Assembly: GCF_918797505.1 (NCBI RefSeq)
Contig: NC_092793.1
Location: forward strand, 86,502,411 to 86,566,410
Direction: 5' to 3'
DNA from: Bemisia tabaci
Lineage: Eukaryota > Arthropoda > Insecta > Hemiptera > Aleyrodidae
Length of the DNA stretch: 64,000 bases
The notes under the pieces are model-generated. The model ran no database searches, had not been told where the DNA came from, and worked only from the letters and a program-made list of their open reading frames with translations. Of the stretch, positions 10,979-20,780 are shown piece after piece (positions within the stretch are counted from its first letter, which is position 1; every line of letters starts with the position of its first letter). The position numbers and the translations under genes are program-made.

Positions 10979-11366
10979 TTTACCCTCCTTTTCATTGGTG
11001 TATTTGACGCGGCATCAATTAGAAAGTTTTATTCAATCGGTTCTATCTGGCTTCGCCAACTTACAGCTGATGTTGATTGCCTGGCCTCACCCAGGGGCTA
11101 AATGACACATTAGCCTCATTTACTCAAATCTTCCCCAGTAGCCGAGTGGTCAAGGGCATTGCCCACGGTTATAAAGAGTGGGGTTCAAACCCCAAATTAA
11201 ATCATATTTTTTCGAGAAACTAATATTACATTTTTGAATTATAGCAAGTAACTGTGGCGGGGGGGTTCAGTACCAGAAAATGTAAGTGGGTAAGCCATAT
11301 TGAACCTCTCGTATAAAACCTTCTAATTGATGTCACGTTAAATGCACTAATGAAAAGGAGGGTAAA
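10979..11366. mobile_element. Smaller foldback nested in the loop of F-A
   Basis: GTTTACCCTCCTTTTCATT at 10979 is inverted at 11348-11366, and the similarity continues through ATCAATTAGAA...TTTTAT for about 80 bp on each side. The loop contains a tRNA-like sequence. The same nested structure is present in the F-B copy, so it was already in place before F-A/F-B amplified. Confidence 0.75.
11133..11197 (+). repeat. tRNA-like sequence in the F-A loop
   Basis: A-box TAGCCGAGTGG (11139-11149) and a B-box-like GGTTCAAACCC (11182-11192) are spaced as in a tRNA. The ends do not pair into a convincing acceptor stem. Probably a SINE head carried within the foldback; its inverted copy is at 33064-33132. 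Confidence 0.5.
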
Positions 11367-12262
11367 CATAGACACTATGTATCACAAGGATTCTACATTT
11401 TTCATTCCATATTGGAATTACTGCCATTGACATTCATGTGCGAACACTTCACATGATAGAAAAACACTTTAAGCACTTCCCGAATTTGGGGCAATTTTCT
11501 TTCATCAAATTTTTCTTAAACTTTTCCAATTAAATTTACACTAATCGCTTTTGATCGCGTAAAGGGCTTACGATTCGACAACATCGCACCTATCTTTTTA
11601 ATTAGTCCTTAATTAAACCTCTCATGCAAACCTCTCATCAATAGCAGCTTTTATTTCCCGGAGATTTTCAGGGCTGTTCTGTAGTTACGGCAAATTTTCC
11701 CCACTTACACTCCTAACCGTACAAACTATATATGTATTTGTCACTCTTTTCATCACTTCCTTGTATGGCTCATATTTCCTCATCTATATTGAAAAAGTAT
11801 AATGCATTTTCATTATGGATAGAAAATGTGGATGCTTTTCCACCGGATATCCCCCTCCCACCCCACCGTTCGTTCCTCTACGCCGGTGTAAAGCGGCGAT
11901 GCGCAACCCTGCCGCGCGCGTACGCTCAGCGGCGGGCCGGCCACGGCGCCAGCCCATAGCCTCACGTCGTCATTGGGCCGTTTGTGACCTTACGCTTCAA
12001 GATACGGCAAAACGGACGAAATTTCTGCTCTATAAGGACCGTAACTTGCCATTTTCCTTCAGAATTGATGTGTCGCTTGCCAAAATTTTTGAATTTTGGG
12101 TTTAGGCCCTTTAGGCCCTTTGAGGCACGGGTTAAAATTTTTTTAAATTTTTTTCCTTTTAGGGGGTTCATTTAGAGACTACATAGAAACTTTTTAGGGG
12201 TTGACCAACTTGATTTTCGCAAAACTCAAAAATAAGATACACCGTAAAGGGCCCCTTCCATC

Positions 12263-12525
12263 CTCTCCAACTTTTTACGTACTCGGGGTAAAGATTTGAA
12301 ACTTAGGAGATGTTCCTAGATCAAAAGGAACTCCTTTTTGCCCCCTAAAATTTTCAGGAGGGGCCCCTCGGGGCAACGGACCCCACCTTTCCTTTCAAAT
12401 GGGAAAACACACTTTAAGATATCTTGTTCAAAAGAGCATAAAAAAAGAAATCTTCTTTTCGCAAACCCGAAGTTAATATCACGAACTGTGTCAAAATGGC
12501 GGCCGGTTAAAGTTTAAGCAAACAC
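12263..12525. mobile_element. Single decayed arm of an F-D-type foldback
   Basis: The order of words (AGATTTGAAACTTAGGAGATG, TTCCTAGATCAAAAGGA, GAGCATAAAAAAAGAAA, CAAAATGGCGGCCGG) matches the left arm of the complete foldback at 35520-35770. No left terminus is present, because F-A abuts it upstream. The right arm is missing or represented only by decayed pieces around 14545-14720. Confidence 0.55.
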
Positions 12526-12654
12526 TTAAATAACTCTGAAGAACTAGAATCTGAAACAAATTGTCAAATAGCTTCTATTGACTATCATCTCTCATTATCT
12601 TTTTTTGAAAAAAAAATTAAAAGAATTTGAAACTGAAACCATGAAAGACGAAAC

Positions 12655-14110
12655 TCTTACTTAATATTTTAAAAGACTATTTCTACTCTGATTGGCCCTC
12701 AACCAAAAACAAAGTACATATTTTAGCTAAGCCCTTTTTCAAATGTCGTCATCAAATTTTTGTGAAAGATAATTTAATCTTCAAGTTAGATAGTGTCATG
12801 GTTCCTAAATCCTTACAACACCAGACCTTAAAAACTGTACGTGAAGGTCATCTAGGATTTTTTTCAGCTAATCGCCGAGCCAAAAACATAGTTTACTGGC
12901 CGTTCATGAAAACAGAGCTAAAAAATCTTTCAGAAAGTTGTGAAACTTGTGTAAAAATACTCAAATGCCAAAAAAAAACAACCAATCACACCTCATGAAA
13001 TACCTCTTACTCCCTGGAATAAGGTCAGTTGTGATCTCTTTGAACTAAACAATGAAAAGTTTTTGTTGGTAGTTGACTATTTTTCAAAATTTCCAGAACT
13101 TGTCTCTTTGGAAAAAACCTCTACAGACAAATATGTTATCAATGCTCTGAAATCAATTTTTTTCAAGATTTGGCATACCTAAAACTCTCGTAACGGACAA
13201 TGGTCCACCTTTCAACTCGGAATCTTTTTCAAACTTTTTAGACTCATGGGATATTGATCATTGTACCTCATCTCCTTGCTACCCTCGTTCCAACGGTATG
13301 GTTGAACGAACCATTCAAACTATAAAAAATTTAATGCGCAAATATCTTGATAGTAAGGAGGACTTTCACCTAGCATTTCTAAACTTTCGCAACACACCTA
13401 AAACTGATGCTCCATCACCTTGTGAATTGTTAATGTCCCGAAATCTTAGAGCAAAGTTGCCTACATCTGAGAAACAATTGAAACCCAAAACAATCGACTT
13501 AAAAGCAGAGTATGCTCAAACCTTGAAAAAAGATCTCAGTCAATGATTAAATCATCATCTAGTCTCAAAAGACTTACACCCCTTAACAGTCATGATAGCA
13601 TATTTTTTTAAGAAAACGCCAGATGATCATTGGGTGCCAGGCACCCAATTGGCAAATGGCAAATGGCAATTGGCAAATGTAAAGAGCCTGATTCGTATTT
13701 GATTCAGTCCACAAATGGTAAGGTTTACAAACGCACTCGGTGCCATTTAAAAGCTCACAACAAGAATGTTCGCTTCAGCTTTGACATCTAGATGATAAAC
13801 ATAAAAGCAGTGTACAACAACTAACACTTTCTGTTGATCATCAACAGGTTGAACATGAATTAACTTTTCCGGTCGTCCCTACTCCGAAACCAAAAAACTC
13901 TGCCAAGCCTCTAGTGGCAGTCATTATTCAAGTGGTTTATCTCCCCCAGTTGATTTGAGAAGAAATTATGATTCTGATAATGAATACAGTACGCCTCAAA
14001 TTGTTCCTACTCCTCACATTTTCAAACCCAGAGGTAGAGGTCTAAATTTAACTCCTAAAGACCCCAGCAATCGACCAATAAAACGTCCAGCCAGATACAA
14101 CGATTCATAA
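12655..14110 (+). pseudogene. Ty3/gypsy integrase region (3' part of pol), frameshifted
   Basis: Conceptual frames give an H2C2-type zinc-binding region (HLGFFSANRRAKNIVYWPF then CETC, about 12848-12950), then an integrase core in shifting frames. First acidic site VVDYFSK at about 13070-13090; TDNGPPFNSESF at about 13194-13230; the glutamate in MVERTIQTIK at about 13298-13327. A basic tail ending RPARYND and a stop follows at 14110. Integrase joins cDNA to the genome. A frameshift lies near 13160 and another after 13546; 13648-13682 holds a local TTGGCAAATG duplication. Protease, reverse transcriptase and RNase H are absent upstream, where a foldback arm is joined instead. The style is like mag-clade elements. 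Non-functional. Confidence 0.85.
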
Positions 14111-14265
14111 ACAAGGGGCACAAATTTAGCTTAATTGCTAACTTTAAGTATAAATTATCTGTGATAAACAATCAAATTTATTCATATTTCAGGATTTGAT
14201 GTTATTTTAATGCTAAGCTAAATGTTATCTAGTACATGCCTGTTTCCATTGCATCTCTTGTTATT

Positions 14266-14287
14266 CAAAGAAAAAAAAAAAGGGAGA
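14266..14287 (+). promoter_or_regulatory. Polypurine tract of the gypsy remnant
   Basis: A purine-only run ending AAAAAGGGAGA sits immediately before TGTTGGGAGC, the expected start of a 3' LTR. This is where plus-strand DNA synthesis would be primed. Confidence 0.7.
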
Positions 14288-14480
14288 TGTTGGGAGCAGG
14301 AGAGTAGATTCGGTCTGCCGAGTGTGGCAGCACTTATATGGTCCACTGAGAGGGGTTGTCTCTCGAGAAACTGGCAAGATATTCATCGTGGCGCTCACGT
14401 AACCCGGTCGTTTGGTTATTCTGTTCCCTGTACATCACACTCAACAGAAAGTGCCTTAGAAGACCCGGACGTGCCCTAAA
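14288..14480 (+). repeat. Partial 3' LTR of the gypsy remnant
   Basis: It starts TGTTGGGAGCAGGAG directly after the polypurine tract and contains a TATA-like CTTATATGG at 14332. No end (CA plus TSD) or matching 5' LTR can be found in the window, so the right boundary is approximate; a G run at about 14513 marks the latest possible limit. Confidence 0.5.
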
Positions 14481-15536
14481 AAAACAGAGAAGGGAGAGAT
14501 CTACCTCGTTATCGGGGGGGGGGGGGGGGGGCACGAGAAATACAACTTTAGTGTCAAATTCAAGGAAGAAACCAAACTTTTCAAAATGGCAGCTGCTTGA
14601 ACTTTAAAATGACCGATTTTTTGTTAGAAATCTAACTTCAAATTTTTTATTCTCGTTCCAAAATACCCCTAAGATTCCAAGTTTCAAATCCAAAAGGGAC
14701 ATCCCTGGAAATAGGGGTCCAAAAAAAGGCTCCCTTTGACCTTTGAGTGTACATCAAAAATTCAAGTTTGAGGTTGTGATTGATTGCTTCTTAGTGGGTT
14801 TTTGGCCAATTTCAAAATAGTTGGAGGACCTTTTTGAAAAATAATCGCATTTATGTGGTTTCATAGGAGTGAAATGGCAAACTGGTCTCAGGGGCGACAA
14901 ATTAAATCCCCCCCCCCTCATTCATTTTTCCCTTTTCCTTAACCGATCTAAATGTTCATGCAATAGCAAAAAGGAGCCAGAGTGATTACAGTGTTTTCAA
15001 AATCGTGCGACTACTTTTTTCTTTTAAAAATACGAAATATATGTACTGTATGAAAATTTACAGAATAATTTCCCTTCAAAATTGACAAAAATTATTTAGT
15101 GGGAAGCAAGAACTATTTCCTATTTTGGGAGATTTTTTTTAGATAATTATGAAAAAGCAATATTTTAACAACACTGTGATTACGCAGGTTCCTGTTTGCT
15201 AAATGCGATCCTATTGATCTTGCTATGCCGCAGAATCAGTATTTTCTTCGGTTTGACCACCCATTTGCTCGAAATTTTACCGCGAATTTGAAAATATAGA
15301 CTAAAAAAACTTTTTTTGAAAAAATAAAAAAGTTGCACTAGCGAGCTGTCTAATCCTCGGTTGAAATTTCGAGGGTCAGATTCAGGTATGCGCGAGACAA
15401 TGGGGCAGCGATGTCGAGCGTGCCGAGTAGCGGTCTAGAGGATTGCTGTGTTGCCAATTACGAGATTATGGTATTTACTTATCCGATTTTCCAAACATCG
15501 TAGCGCGCCCTTGGTATACTTAAATTGACCAACAAA
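14481..15536. other. No gene seen; decayed foldback-arm fragments
   Basis: 14540-14720 repeats the vocabulary of the foldback arms (CAAAATGG, AAAATGACCGATTTT, TCTCGTTCCAAAATACCCC, AAGTTTCAAATCCAAAAGGGA). A G run lies at about 14513 and a C run near 14907. Nothing else is recognisable. Confidence 0.4.
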
Positions 15537-15585
15537 AGCCTGCGAAGCGGGCCCTTTGGGGGTTGGACTGCATAGCGGTCAGTAA
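15537..15585. repeat. Truncated GC-hairpin cluster (Helitron-type)
   Basis: CCTGCGAAGCGGG and GACTGCATAGCGGTC hairpins match two of the four hairpins at 380-463, 48541 and 56135, but the terminal CTAG hairpin is missing, so only a remnant remains. Confidence 0.4.
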
Positions 15586-15655
15586 TTAAAAATGGCCCAT
15601 CATGAAGAACAAAAGCAATAGCATTTCTGGTTCCGTGGTCGACCACCAGGGGTAT

Positions 15656-15795
15656 ACGAGGGCTGTCCCAAAAGAAACCGGACTTTTGTCATAGAAGGCG
15701 AACCGAGCGTTGTAATGCAGTTTTCTTGGGCTTGTTTGAAAGCTGATAAACCACTGGAGATGCTTGTTTTTACAGAATGCAAAAATTCGTCTTGG
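15656..15795. mobile_element. Possible mariner/Tc1 terminal fragment
   Basis: TA followed by CGAGGGCTGTCCCAAAAG and ACCGGACTTTTG resembles the terminal repeats of mariner-like elements (TA target plus CGAGG start). No partner terminus was found, and the mariner structure downstream has different ends. It could be an independent solo end. Confidence 0.35.
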
Positions 15796-15797
15796 TA

Positions 15798-16700
15798 AGG
15801 AAACTACACGCTCTGGAAGCTCTGGAATAAAGGAAAGTCAAACTCAAGTTGCGATTTTTGTCTTTATTTCAAGAAAAATTTAGATACATCTTAAGAAAAA
15901 CCCAGGTTTTAAGTTAAAAACTTCGTTGCTCTCTTCTTCAAATGCTTAAGAATAAGGAAATTAACATTTTAAGCAGCTTACCAAGTCATCACCCATCCCC
16001 TTCAAAATACTCGCCAGCTTTGTCGATGCATTTTGGACACAGTTTCTTCAATTGGGAGAAACACTGTTGGAAATCCTCAGGTTTGCATGATCGCAATTTC
16101 TTCAAGGTGTTCTCTTGAATTTCGGAATGTTTTGAAAACGTCGACCTTTCAAGGTAGATATAAGTCGTGGAAATGAGAAAAAATCACAAGGAGCCAGGTC
16201 AATGGAATAAGTGGGATGAGGGAGGACACTCATGGCATATTCTTTGCACAAAATTCGCGAATTTGGAGAGATGCATGGGCAGGTGCATTATCGTGATGCA
16301 GAAACCAGGAATTCTCTCTCCAAAGCTCGCGCCTTTTTCTGCGGACATTTTCGCGTAATCGTCTCATAACACCATTGTAATATTCGCGATTGACAGTTTC
16401 ACCTTGAAGGAATTGCGATCATTCAAACCTGAGGAGTTCCAACAGTGTTTCTCCCTATTGAAGAAACGGTGTCCAAAATGCATCGACAAAGCTGGCGAGT
16501 ATTTTGAAGGGGATAGGTGATGACTTGGTAAGCTGCTTAAAATGTTAATTTCCTTATTTTCAAGCATTTGAATAAGAGAGCAACGAAGTTTTCAACTTAA
16601 AACCTGGGTTTTTCTTAAGTTGTATCTAAATTTTTCTTGAAATAAAGACAAAAATCGCAACTCGAATGTGACTTTTCTTTATTCCAAAGCGTGTAGTTTC
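15798..16700. mobile_element. Inverted-duplicated mariner remnant
   Basis: The left part (minus strand) carries the 3' half of a mariner transposase. The right part (16402-16700, plus strand) repeats the last 300 bp of the same element in the opposite direction. Both outer ends therefore carry the same mariner 3' terminus (GAAACTACACGC), and each is flanked by TA (15796-15797 and 16701-16702). The internal junction at about 16399-16405 falls in a few bases shared by both halves (CACCTTGAAG). The left end has an extra CTCTGGAAG duplication. Confidence 0.75.
15989..16403 (-). pseudogene. Mariner transposase, C-terminal half, frameshifted
   Basis: Reading the minus strand from 16403: GETVNREYYNGVMRRLRENV, then WFLHHDNAPAH (second catalytic aspartate), then after a frameshift VLPHPTYSIDLAPCDFF (third aspartate), and after another frameshift KAGEYFEGDG and a stop at 15989-15991. 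The HDN to LAPCD spacing fits the DD34D mariner family, which cuts and pastes DNA at TA sites. The N-terminal DNA-binding half and the first aspartate are absent. At least two frameshifts make it non-functional. Confidence 0.85.
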
Positions 16701-16743
16701 TACGGGGGGTGGAAGTTTTTAGTTTTCCATCAGGGGGCAAACA

Positions 16744-17040
16744 TTTCTACAGCCCCCCCCCCCCAATTTGGAATGCTGCTACCCCCCTTAATTTTGCGGC
16801 ACAAAATTTTTTTCTTGCGGCACAAAATAGCACAAAATTAGCACAAAATTATGGCATTCTTTTTTTCAAAAATTCGAAAGTGGGGGGGGCTACCGTTTAG
16901 AGCCCCCCCAATTTTGGGGAGCGTTTTCCCCCTTAATTTTGCAGCACAAAATTTTTAATTTGCGGCACAAAATAGCACAAAATTAGCACAAAATTATGAT
17001 ATAATTTTTGGTTTAAGATTCGAATGTGAGGGGGCTGTGG
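16744..17040. repeat. Tandem dimer of about 150 bp with GCACAAAATTAGC words
   Basis: Two adjacent units share CCCCCTTAATTTTGC(G/A)GC, ACAAAATAGCACAAAATTAG, and a run of G or C at each border. No coding potential. Confidence 0.75.
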
Positions 17041-17199
17041 AAATGGACTCACAAAGGGTCTCCTTCTTATACGGAGGGAAAAAGAGTTCGGCAAAAAAGG
17101 GGAAATATCTATGGAAACGTTACGTTGTAACATGTCAAGCAAAGAAAATCCCTTCGAGTCCAGAATCTCGACGAACGGAAGAAAAAAAATGAAAAGCGT

Positions 17200-17630
17200 C
17201 GACGACCACGACCACGACGACACAGCGAACTGCTACTCGAACGCATCCGATGCATCGTATGCAGACCGTCGATTTGCGGCGAGACGAACGTGATAGTTTG
17301 CTGGCTACAACATCCGAACGGATTGAAATTCAACATACAACATGCACTTGTGCTCCAAAACACCGTACCATTCCAAGTACGAGGAACTTTGTCAGGTATT
17401 CAACGGAATCGACGGTCTCGGATACAACGTTTAATTGGACACGGCCGAAATTGTTTCACCGAAAAATACCGCGTCGGCTTCGGTGCTCATTTTCGACGAT
17501 GTCGCTTAGTTTTCAAGCGGGACAACACCATGTTAACACCATTTTCTCGTTTGAAGATTTCAGATATATCTGCCCGTTGTTCTGGCACGATAAGTACGGT
17601 TTTTTAGTCATCGAATAAAGATAGTAATAA
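17200..17630 (+). pseudogene. A32-like packaging ATPase pseudogene (Polinton/Maverick-type)
   Basis: In one frame (17263-17286) is a degraded P-loop, RPSICGET, followed by NVIVCWLQHPNGLKF. In the next frame, about 70 codons later, is a Walker-B-like VLIFDDVA (17483-17506). In between, SKYEELCQVFNGIDGLGYN reads in a shifted frame. Order and spacing fit the FtsK/HerA-type ATPases that pump DNA into capsids of Polinton/Maverick elements and related large-DNA-virus-like elements. The P-loop has lost its conserved glycine and lysine, there is at least one frameshift, and stops follow Walker B, so it is dead. It heads a plus-strand cluster of similarly decayed genes. This is recognition by motif, not by a search. 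Confidence 0.55.
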
Positions 17631-17678
17631 GAACGACGGAATGTACTGGAAAGCTTTCAACACTTACGCACAGGATGG

Positions 17679-18704
17679 ATGACTTATCGCTGTAGACGAT
17701 CGCTCAGGAATACGAAAGATCGAGAGAATTCGTCAGGACATAAACAGAAATTTAACGCTGTACGGAACAGAGAGGCGGAGGCTCAAGTGACGTTGAAGAA
17801 AGTTTTCAAACCGTTGACAGATCCGCACGCAGTATTGAAGAAAACCGTGTCGACAATTCCCGCACTTGCCGCTGCTTCTCAAGAAAAGAGAAACAAGACC
17901 ACAATGATACGATTCAAATCCGAACCTTCAACATTAAAAACGAGCGATAGTTTATTCTTTTCGTTCGGGTCACGAACAAATATGACTGACGATGATGATA
18001 AAAACTCGCAGGAGGATGAACAAGAAGCTGAAGATAATAAAAAGATGACTACGAGGAATAAATCAAAGATGCAAACGACAAAGAGTCGCACCGAAGAAGA
18101 CGAGGAGTCTCGAAATACAGCGATTATAACGACTGCTCCGCAAGTACAATACTATTTGAACGATCTGGAGAAACGTCTAAAAGATTCCGATACCGTGTAT
18201 CGCGTGCGGAAACCAGTCAACGGTAATTTGCTGATCGCTAACCGTACCGTCACGTTCAATAAGGATGGACGATTAATATTGGTCGATGATAAGAGAGAGC
18301 TGTTCGAACCGACACCCGGGTTCTTCCGACGAATCTTTATGAAAGATCCGGGCATATACACCGAATATGATCACAAGAAATTCCAACGAGTCGTTACGCT
18401 CACCAATGCGCATCAATTATCCACACAGTAAAGGAAAGGTGAACCGCACCCCAAAAAAAACTGCAATCTCATCAATCTTTATTCACAACATCGATTCCTA
18501 AGTCAATCACTGAACTACGGTCAAAAATCGAAGAGAAGCCTCGGTGTTAGGATTTATGGTGCGAAACGGGAAATCATCTATTGGGACGATCCTGACGGAT
18601 TAGTCCAACATCTTATTCTCCTTGCAGCTTCGAAGCAAGTCGTTCACGACGATCACGATCGTGAAATTTTGAGTATCGTGGAAGAATTTCGCAAGGTGGA
18701 TTAA
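17679..18704 (+). pseudogene. Virus-like element gene, 341 codons with one in-frame stop
   Basis: A 250-codon frame (17679-18431) is followed in the same frame by 91 more codons to a stop at 18702-18704, so a single TAA at 18429-18431 splits one gene. The protein is highly charged: an acidic/lysine-rich low-complexity middle (about residues 100-150), a helical YYLNDLEKRL segment (about 162-171), ELFEPTPGFFRRIFMKDPG near 207-225, then after the stop a YWDDPDGLVQHLILLAAS block. I associate such blocks with uncharacterised proteins that accompany packaging ATPases in arthropod Polinton-like elements; their job is unknown to me. The start codon is uncertain. Confidence 0.55.
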
Positions 18705-18731
18705 ATTCACTAAAAATAGTTTCTAGGCTCG

Positions 18732-19070
18732 ATGAGTCACACCGACGGGTTCGGAAGATCGAAAGCCGTGTACGCTCGCAACTCGAAGCAAGGACCCAAA
18801 GGTGACGGCTTCGTATTGGATTCGGACGGCAACTGTCTCGTATCGAGCAACAAACAGTGGACGGACTAGAAGTGGTTGGAAGCTATGAATTTAGGATATA
18901 TTTGCATGGAGAAAAACGACCAATGTAAGAAGTCCATTAAAAAATTCGAGTCGGAACTATCGCTGCATCAAAGTAACATGCAACGAGTCTAGTTAAAATT
19001 ATCGCTACTCGAAAATAGGATCAAACAACAAGAGCTTCTGTCACCGGCTGCGAAGCGAGCTCGAGGATAA
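18732..19070 (+). pseudogene. Small tail-fibre-like ORF with two in-frame stops
   Basis: ATG at 18732 opens a 113-codon frame to TAA at 19068. It begins MSHTDGFGRSK, has GPKGDGFVLDSDGN, and ends in a predicted coiled coil rich in K, E, Q and L. In-frame TAG codons fall at about codon 46 and codon 87. The start and the GPKGDGF block are repeated in the next gene (19088), so the two are paralogs. The glycine-rich GPKG plus D-G-N pattern is reminiscent of trimeric fibre proteins. Function not known. Confidence 0.5.
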
Positions 19071-19087
19071 TAAAAAGGAAAGTTACG

Positions 19088-19215
19088 ATGAGTCGCATCG
19101 ACGGTTTCGGCAGATCGACACTCCACCACGGTCCCAAAGGTGACTGTTTCCTCTTCAAATTCGAATGGGTATTATCTCGTAACGAACAAACGGATCCGTC
19201 AAGTGCAAGATCCCG
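19088..19215 (+). pseudogene. 5' part of a tail-fibre-like ORF split by an LTR retrotransposon
   Basis: ATG at 19088 gives MSRIDGFGRST then GPKGDCF, paralogous to the gene at 18732. After a frameshift near 19165 the frame gives NGYYLVTNKRIRQVQDPES up to the insertion point. The LTR retrotransposon begins at 19221 and duplicates AAAGC. Beyond the element, at 24219, the same frame resumes (see 24219-24377). The D-P-x(n)-D-A-A-N-K arrangement spanning the insertion is typical of repeated segments in fibre-like proteins. Confidence 0.6.
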
Positions 19216-19220
19216 AAAGC

Positions 19221-19356
19221 TGTCAGGGTGAGACCTGGCAACGCCACTTGTGAGCCCAGCCGCCGGGGCAGTTGTCGGTTCGGCAGGACATTCAATACAC
19301 AGACATCATGACGTCCTCAACGTAATTCACTTGTTCCTTATTTCCCACACCTAACA
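19221..19356 (+). repeat. 5' LTR
   Basis: It runs from TGTCAGGGTGAGACCTGGCA to CCCACACCTAACA and matches 24078-24213 over its full 136 bp with only a few differences. It is short for a gypsy LTR. Confidence 0.95.
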
Positions 19357-19371
19357 TGGTGTCAGGTGTGT
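19357..19371 (+). promoter_or_regulatory. Primer-binding site, tRNA-Leu type
   Basis: TGGTGTCAGG directly follows the 5' LTR. TGG complements the CCA tail, and TGTCAGG would pair with the 3' acceptor strand of tRNA-Leu species ending CCTGACA. The assignment to leucine is from general knowledge of tRNA ends. Confidence 0.55.
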
Positions 19372-19770
19372 GTCTCGTTCAGTTTCTTTCTCTTCGTGTG
19401 GTGGTCTGAAGCTCTATTTCTGTGATCTGTTAGTCGCCAAATTATGTCCAGTTCAAGTCGCGTGTCGCGAGTCGCAAAAGCCTAACCACAATCGGTCACC
19501 TCATGCCTTATCTAGTCCAGTCTGTCCAGTCATGTCCTAATTCAATGTAAGTGTTGTCAATCTGTCTTGTCCTCGTCCGAAAAGTCTATTTGTCCATGTA
19601 TCCTTCCGTCCTATGTCCTAGTATGATTCGTACAATTCTAATGTCACTCTAGGTCCTGTGCCTAGTGCTCAGCCTAACCTCTGTCCACGTCCTTATCATC
19701 AGAACCCGAAAATCCTCTGTCTCGTCGTCGTCCGTCGTTTCTTCCATTTCCCATCTGAAAAGGCTTCAAA

Positions 19771-20780
19771 ATGTCAAACTTACATACAGATTGCCCTCCA
19801 ATGTCATTCGAGGGAAACCTCTCCACAAATTGGAAACAGTGGTATGCGCAGTTCGAAATATGCCTTGTCGCCACTGACCTCATCACATCTTCTGATCACA
19901 GAAAAAACGCTCTTCTGCTCAAGTGCATGTCTGGTAATGCCTTCACCATTTACCAATCATTCCAAATCGACATATCCAAAACCAAATTTGTTGACCTGGT
20001 TGCACTCTTTCACAAGCATTTTGCACCCAAGCCCAACGTAACTGTTGACCGAATCAAGTTATTTAGCAGTAAGCAAAAAGCGGATGAAACTCATGAATCC
20101 TATGTCACTGACCTTCGCAATCTTTCTCGCACATGCCAGCTTGGTGACATTCAAGACAGCATTGTCAAAGATCTGTTCATCTGTGGTCTTCATGATTGAA
20201 GCATCAAGACCGCTTACTTCTAGAGGACAAGTCAACGCTCGCTGAGACATTTGAATTTGCCCAAAAAATTCAACTCTCCAAACATCGTGTGGAGCAACTT
20301 CAATCAACACCTGAAGTCAACGTCTTAAACGAGCAATCATCATCATCAAATCGCTATTCTCCATTAAGGTACGGACGGTACCGATCACCATCAAAACCCA
20401 GGTGGTCCTATTCTCCAACAAGCTCAAATTACTACAATTCTCGCTCTGCCTACCCTTATCAACGTTCAAGGAACAGCGGACATCGTCGAAATTCTCCTTA
20501 TCCAAGATACTACCGGTCTCGATCATCGTCTCGGAGTTCTAGCCGTTCTCGCAGCCCGAGTCCCAGACGTCATTTCAACTATCGTCCCAAAGGAGAGAAC
20601 TGTTCCAACTGTGGCCAACATTATCATGCGTACAAGTGTCCTGCTCATGGTAGAACTTGCGACAATTGTGGTAAGCTAAATCATTTTGCTCGTTATTGCC
20701 CTGAAAAGAAACTTCACAATCTAAATATTGAATCGTCAGACGATGATATCTTGTTCATCAACAACATTTCCTGTAGCTGA
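19771..20780 (+). pseudogene. gag: Gag with two zinc knuckles, one frameshift
   Basis: The first frame (19771-20199) gives a retrotransposon Gag domain beginning MSNLHTDCPP, with a helical block ending DLFICGLHD. A frameshift at about 20195 moves the rest to the next frame (to 20780), which has an arginine/serine-rich linker and two knuckles: CSNCGQHYHAYKC (CX2CX4HX3C) and CDNCGKLNHFARYC (CX2CX4HX4C). Gag forms the particle and binds RNA. The knuckle pair and linker are typical of mag-clade Ty3/gypsy elements. A TGA at 20778-20780 separates this frame from pol, which continues in the same frame. Confidence 0.85.

Larger units (their letters stand above)
9666..12244. mobile_element. Foldback element F-A (2.58 kb), TA-flanked
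   Basis: The left arm (9666 to about 10570) is repeated inverted in the right arm (about 11372-12244). The termini read GGGTGTATCTTATTTTTGAG and its near complement, and TA lies on both sides (9664-9665 and 12245-12246), the expected target duplication. Each arm has a CpG-dense block of about 100 bp (9955-10045 and 11880-11960). The right arm lacks a roughly 25-bp segment present in the left (10497-10520). Frames of 60-100 codons in the arms are mirror images of each other and are not genes. A nearly identical inverted copy lies at 32010-34604. Confidence 0.9.

Noticed and set aside
9739..12175. Open frames of 62-102 codons, repeated exactly at 32078-34535
   Set aside because: They lie in both arms of foldback elements as mirror images, so they follow the palindrome and not protein constraint; they match no family.
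17290..17607. A 105-codon frame read as a complete protein
   Set aside because: Only its first part is in the ATPase frame; the Walker-B motif lies in another frame, so the continuous frame is not the real product.
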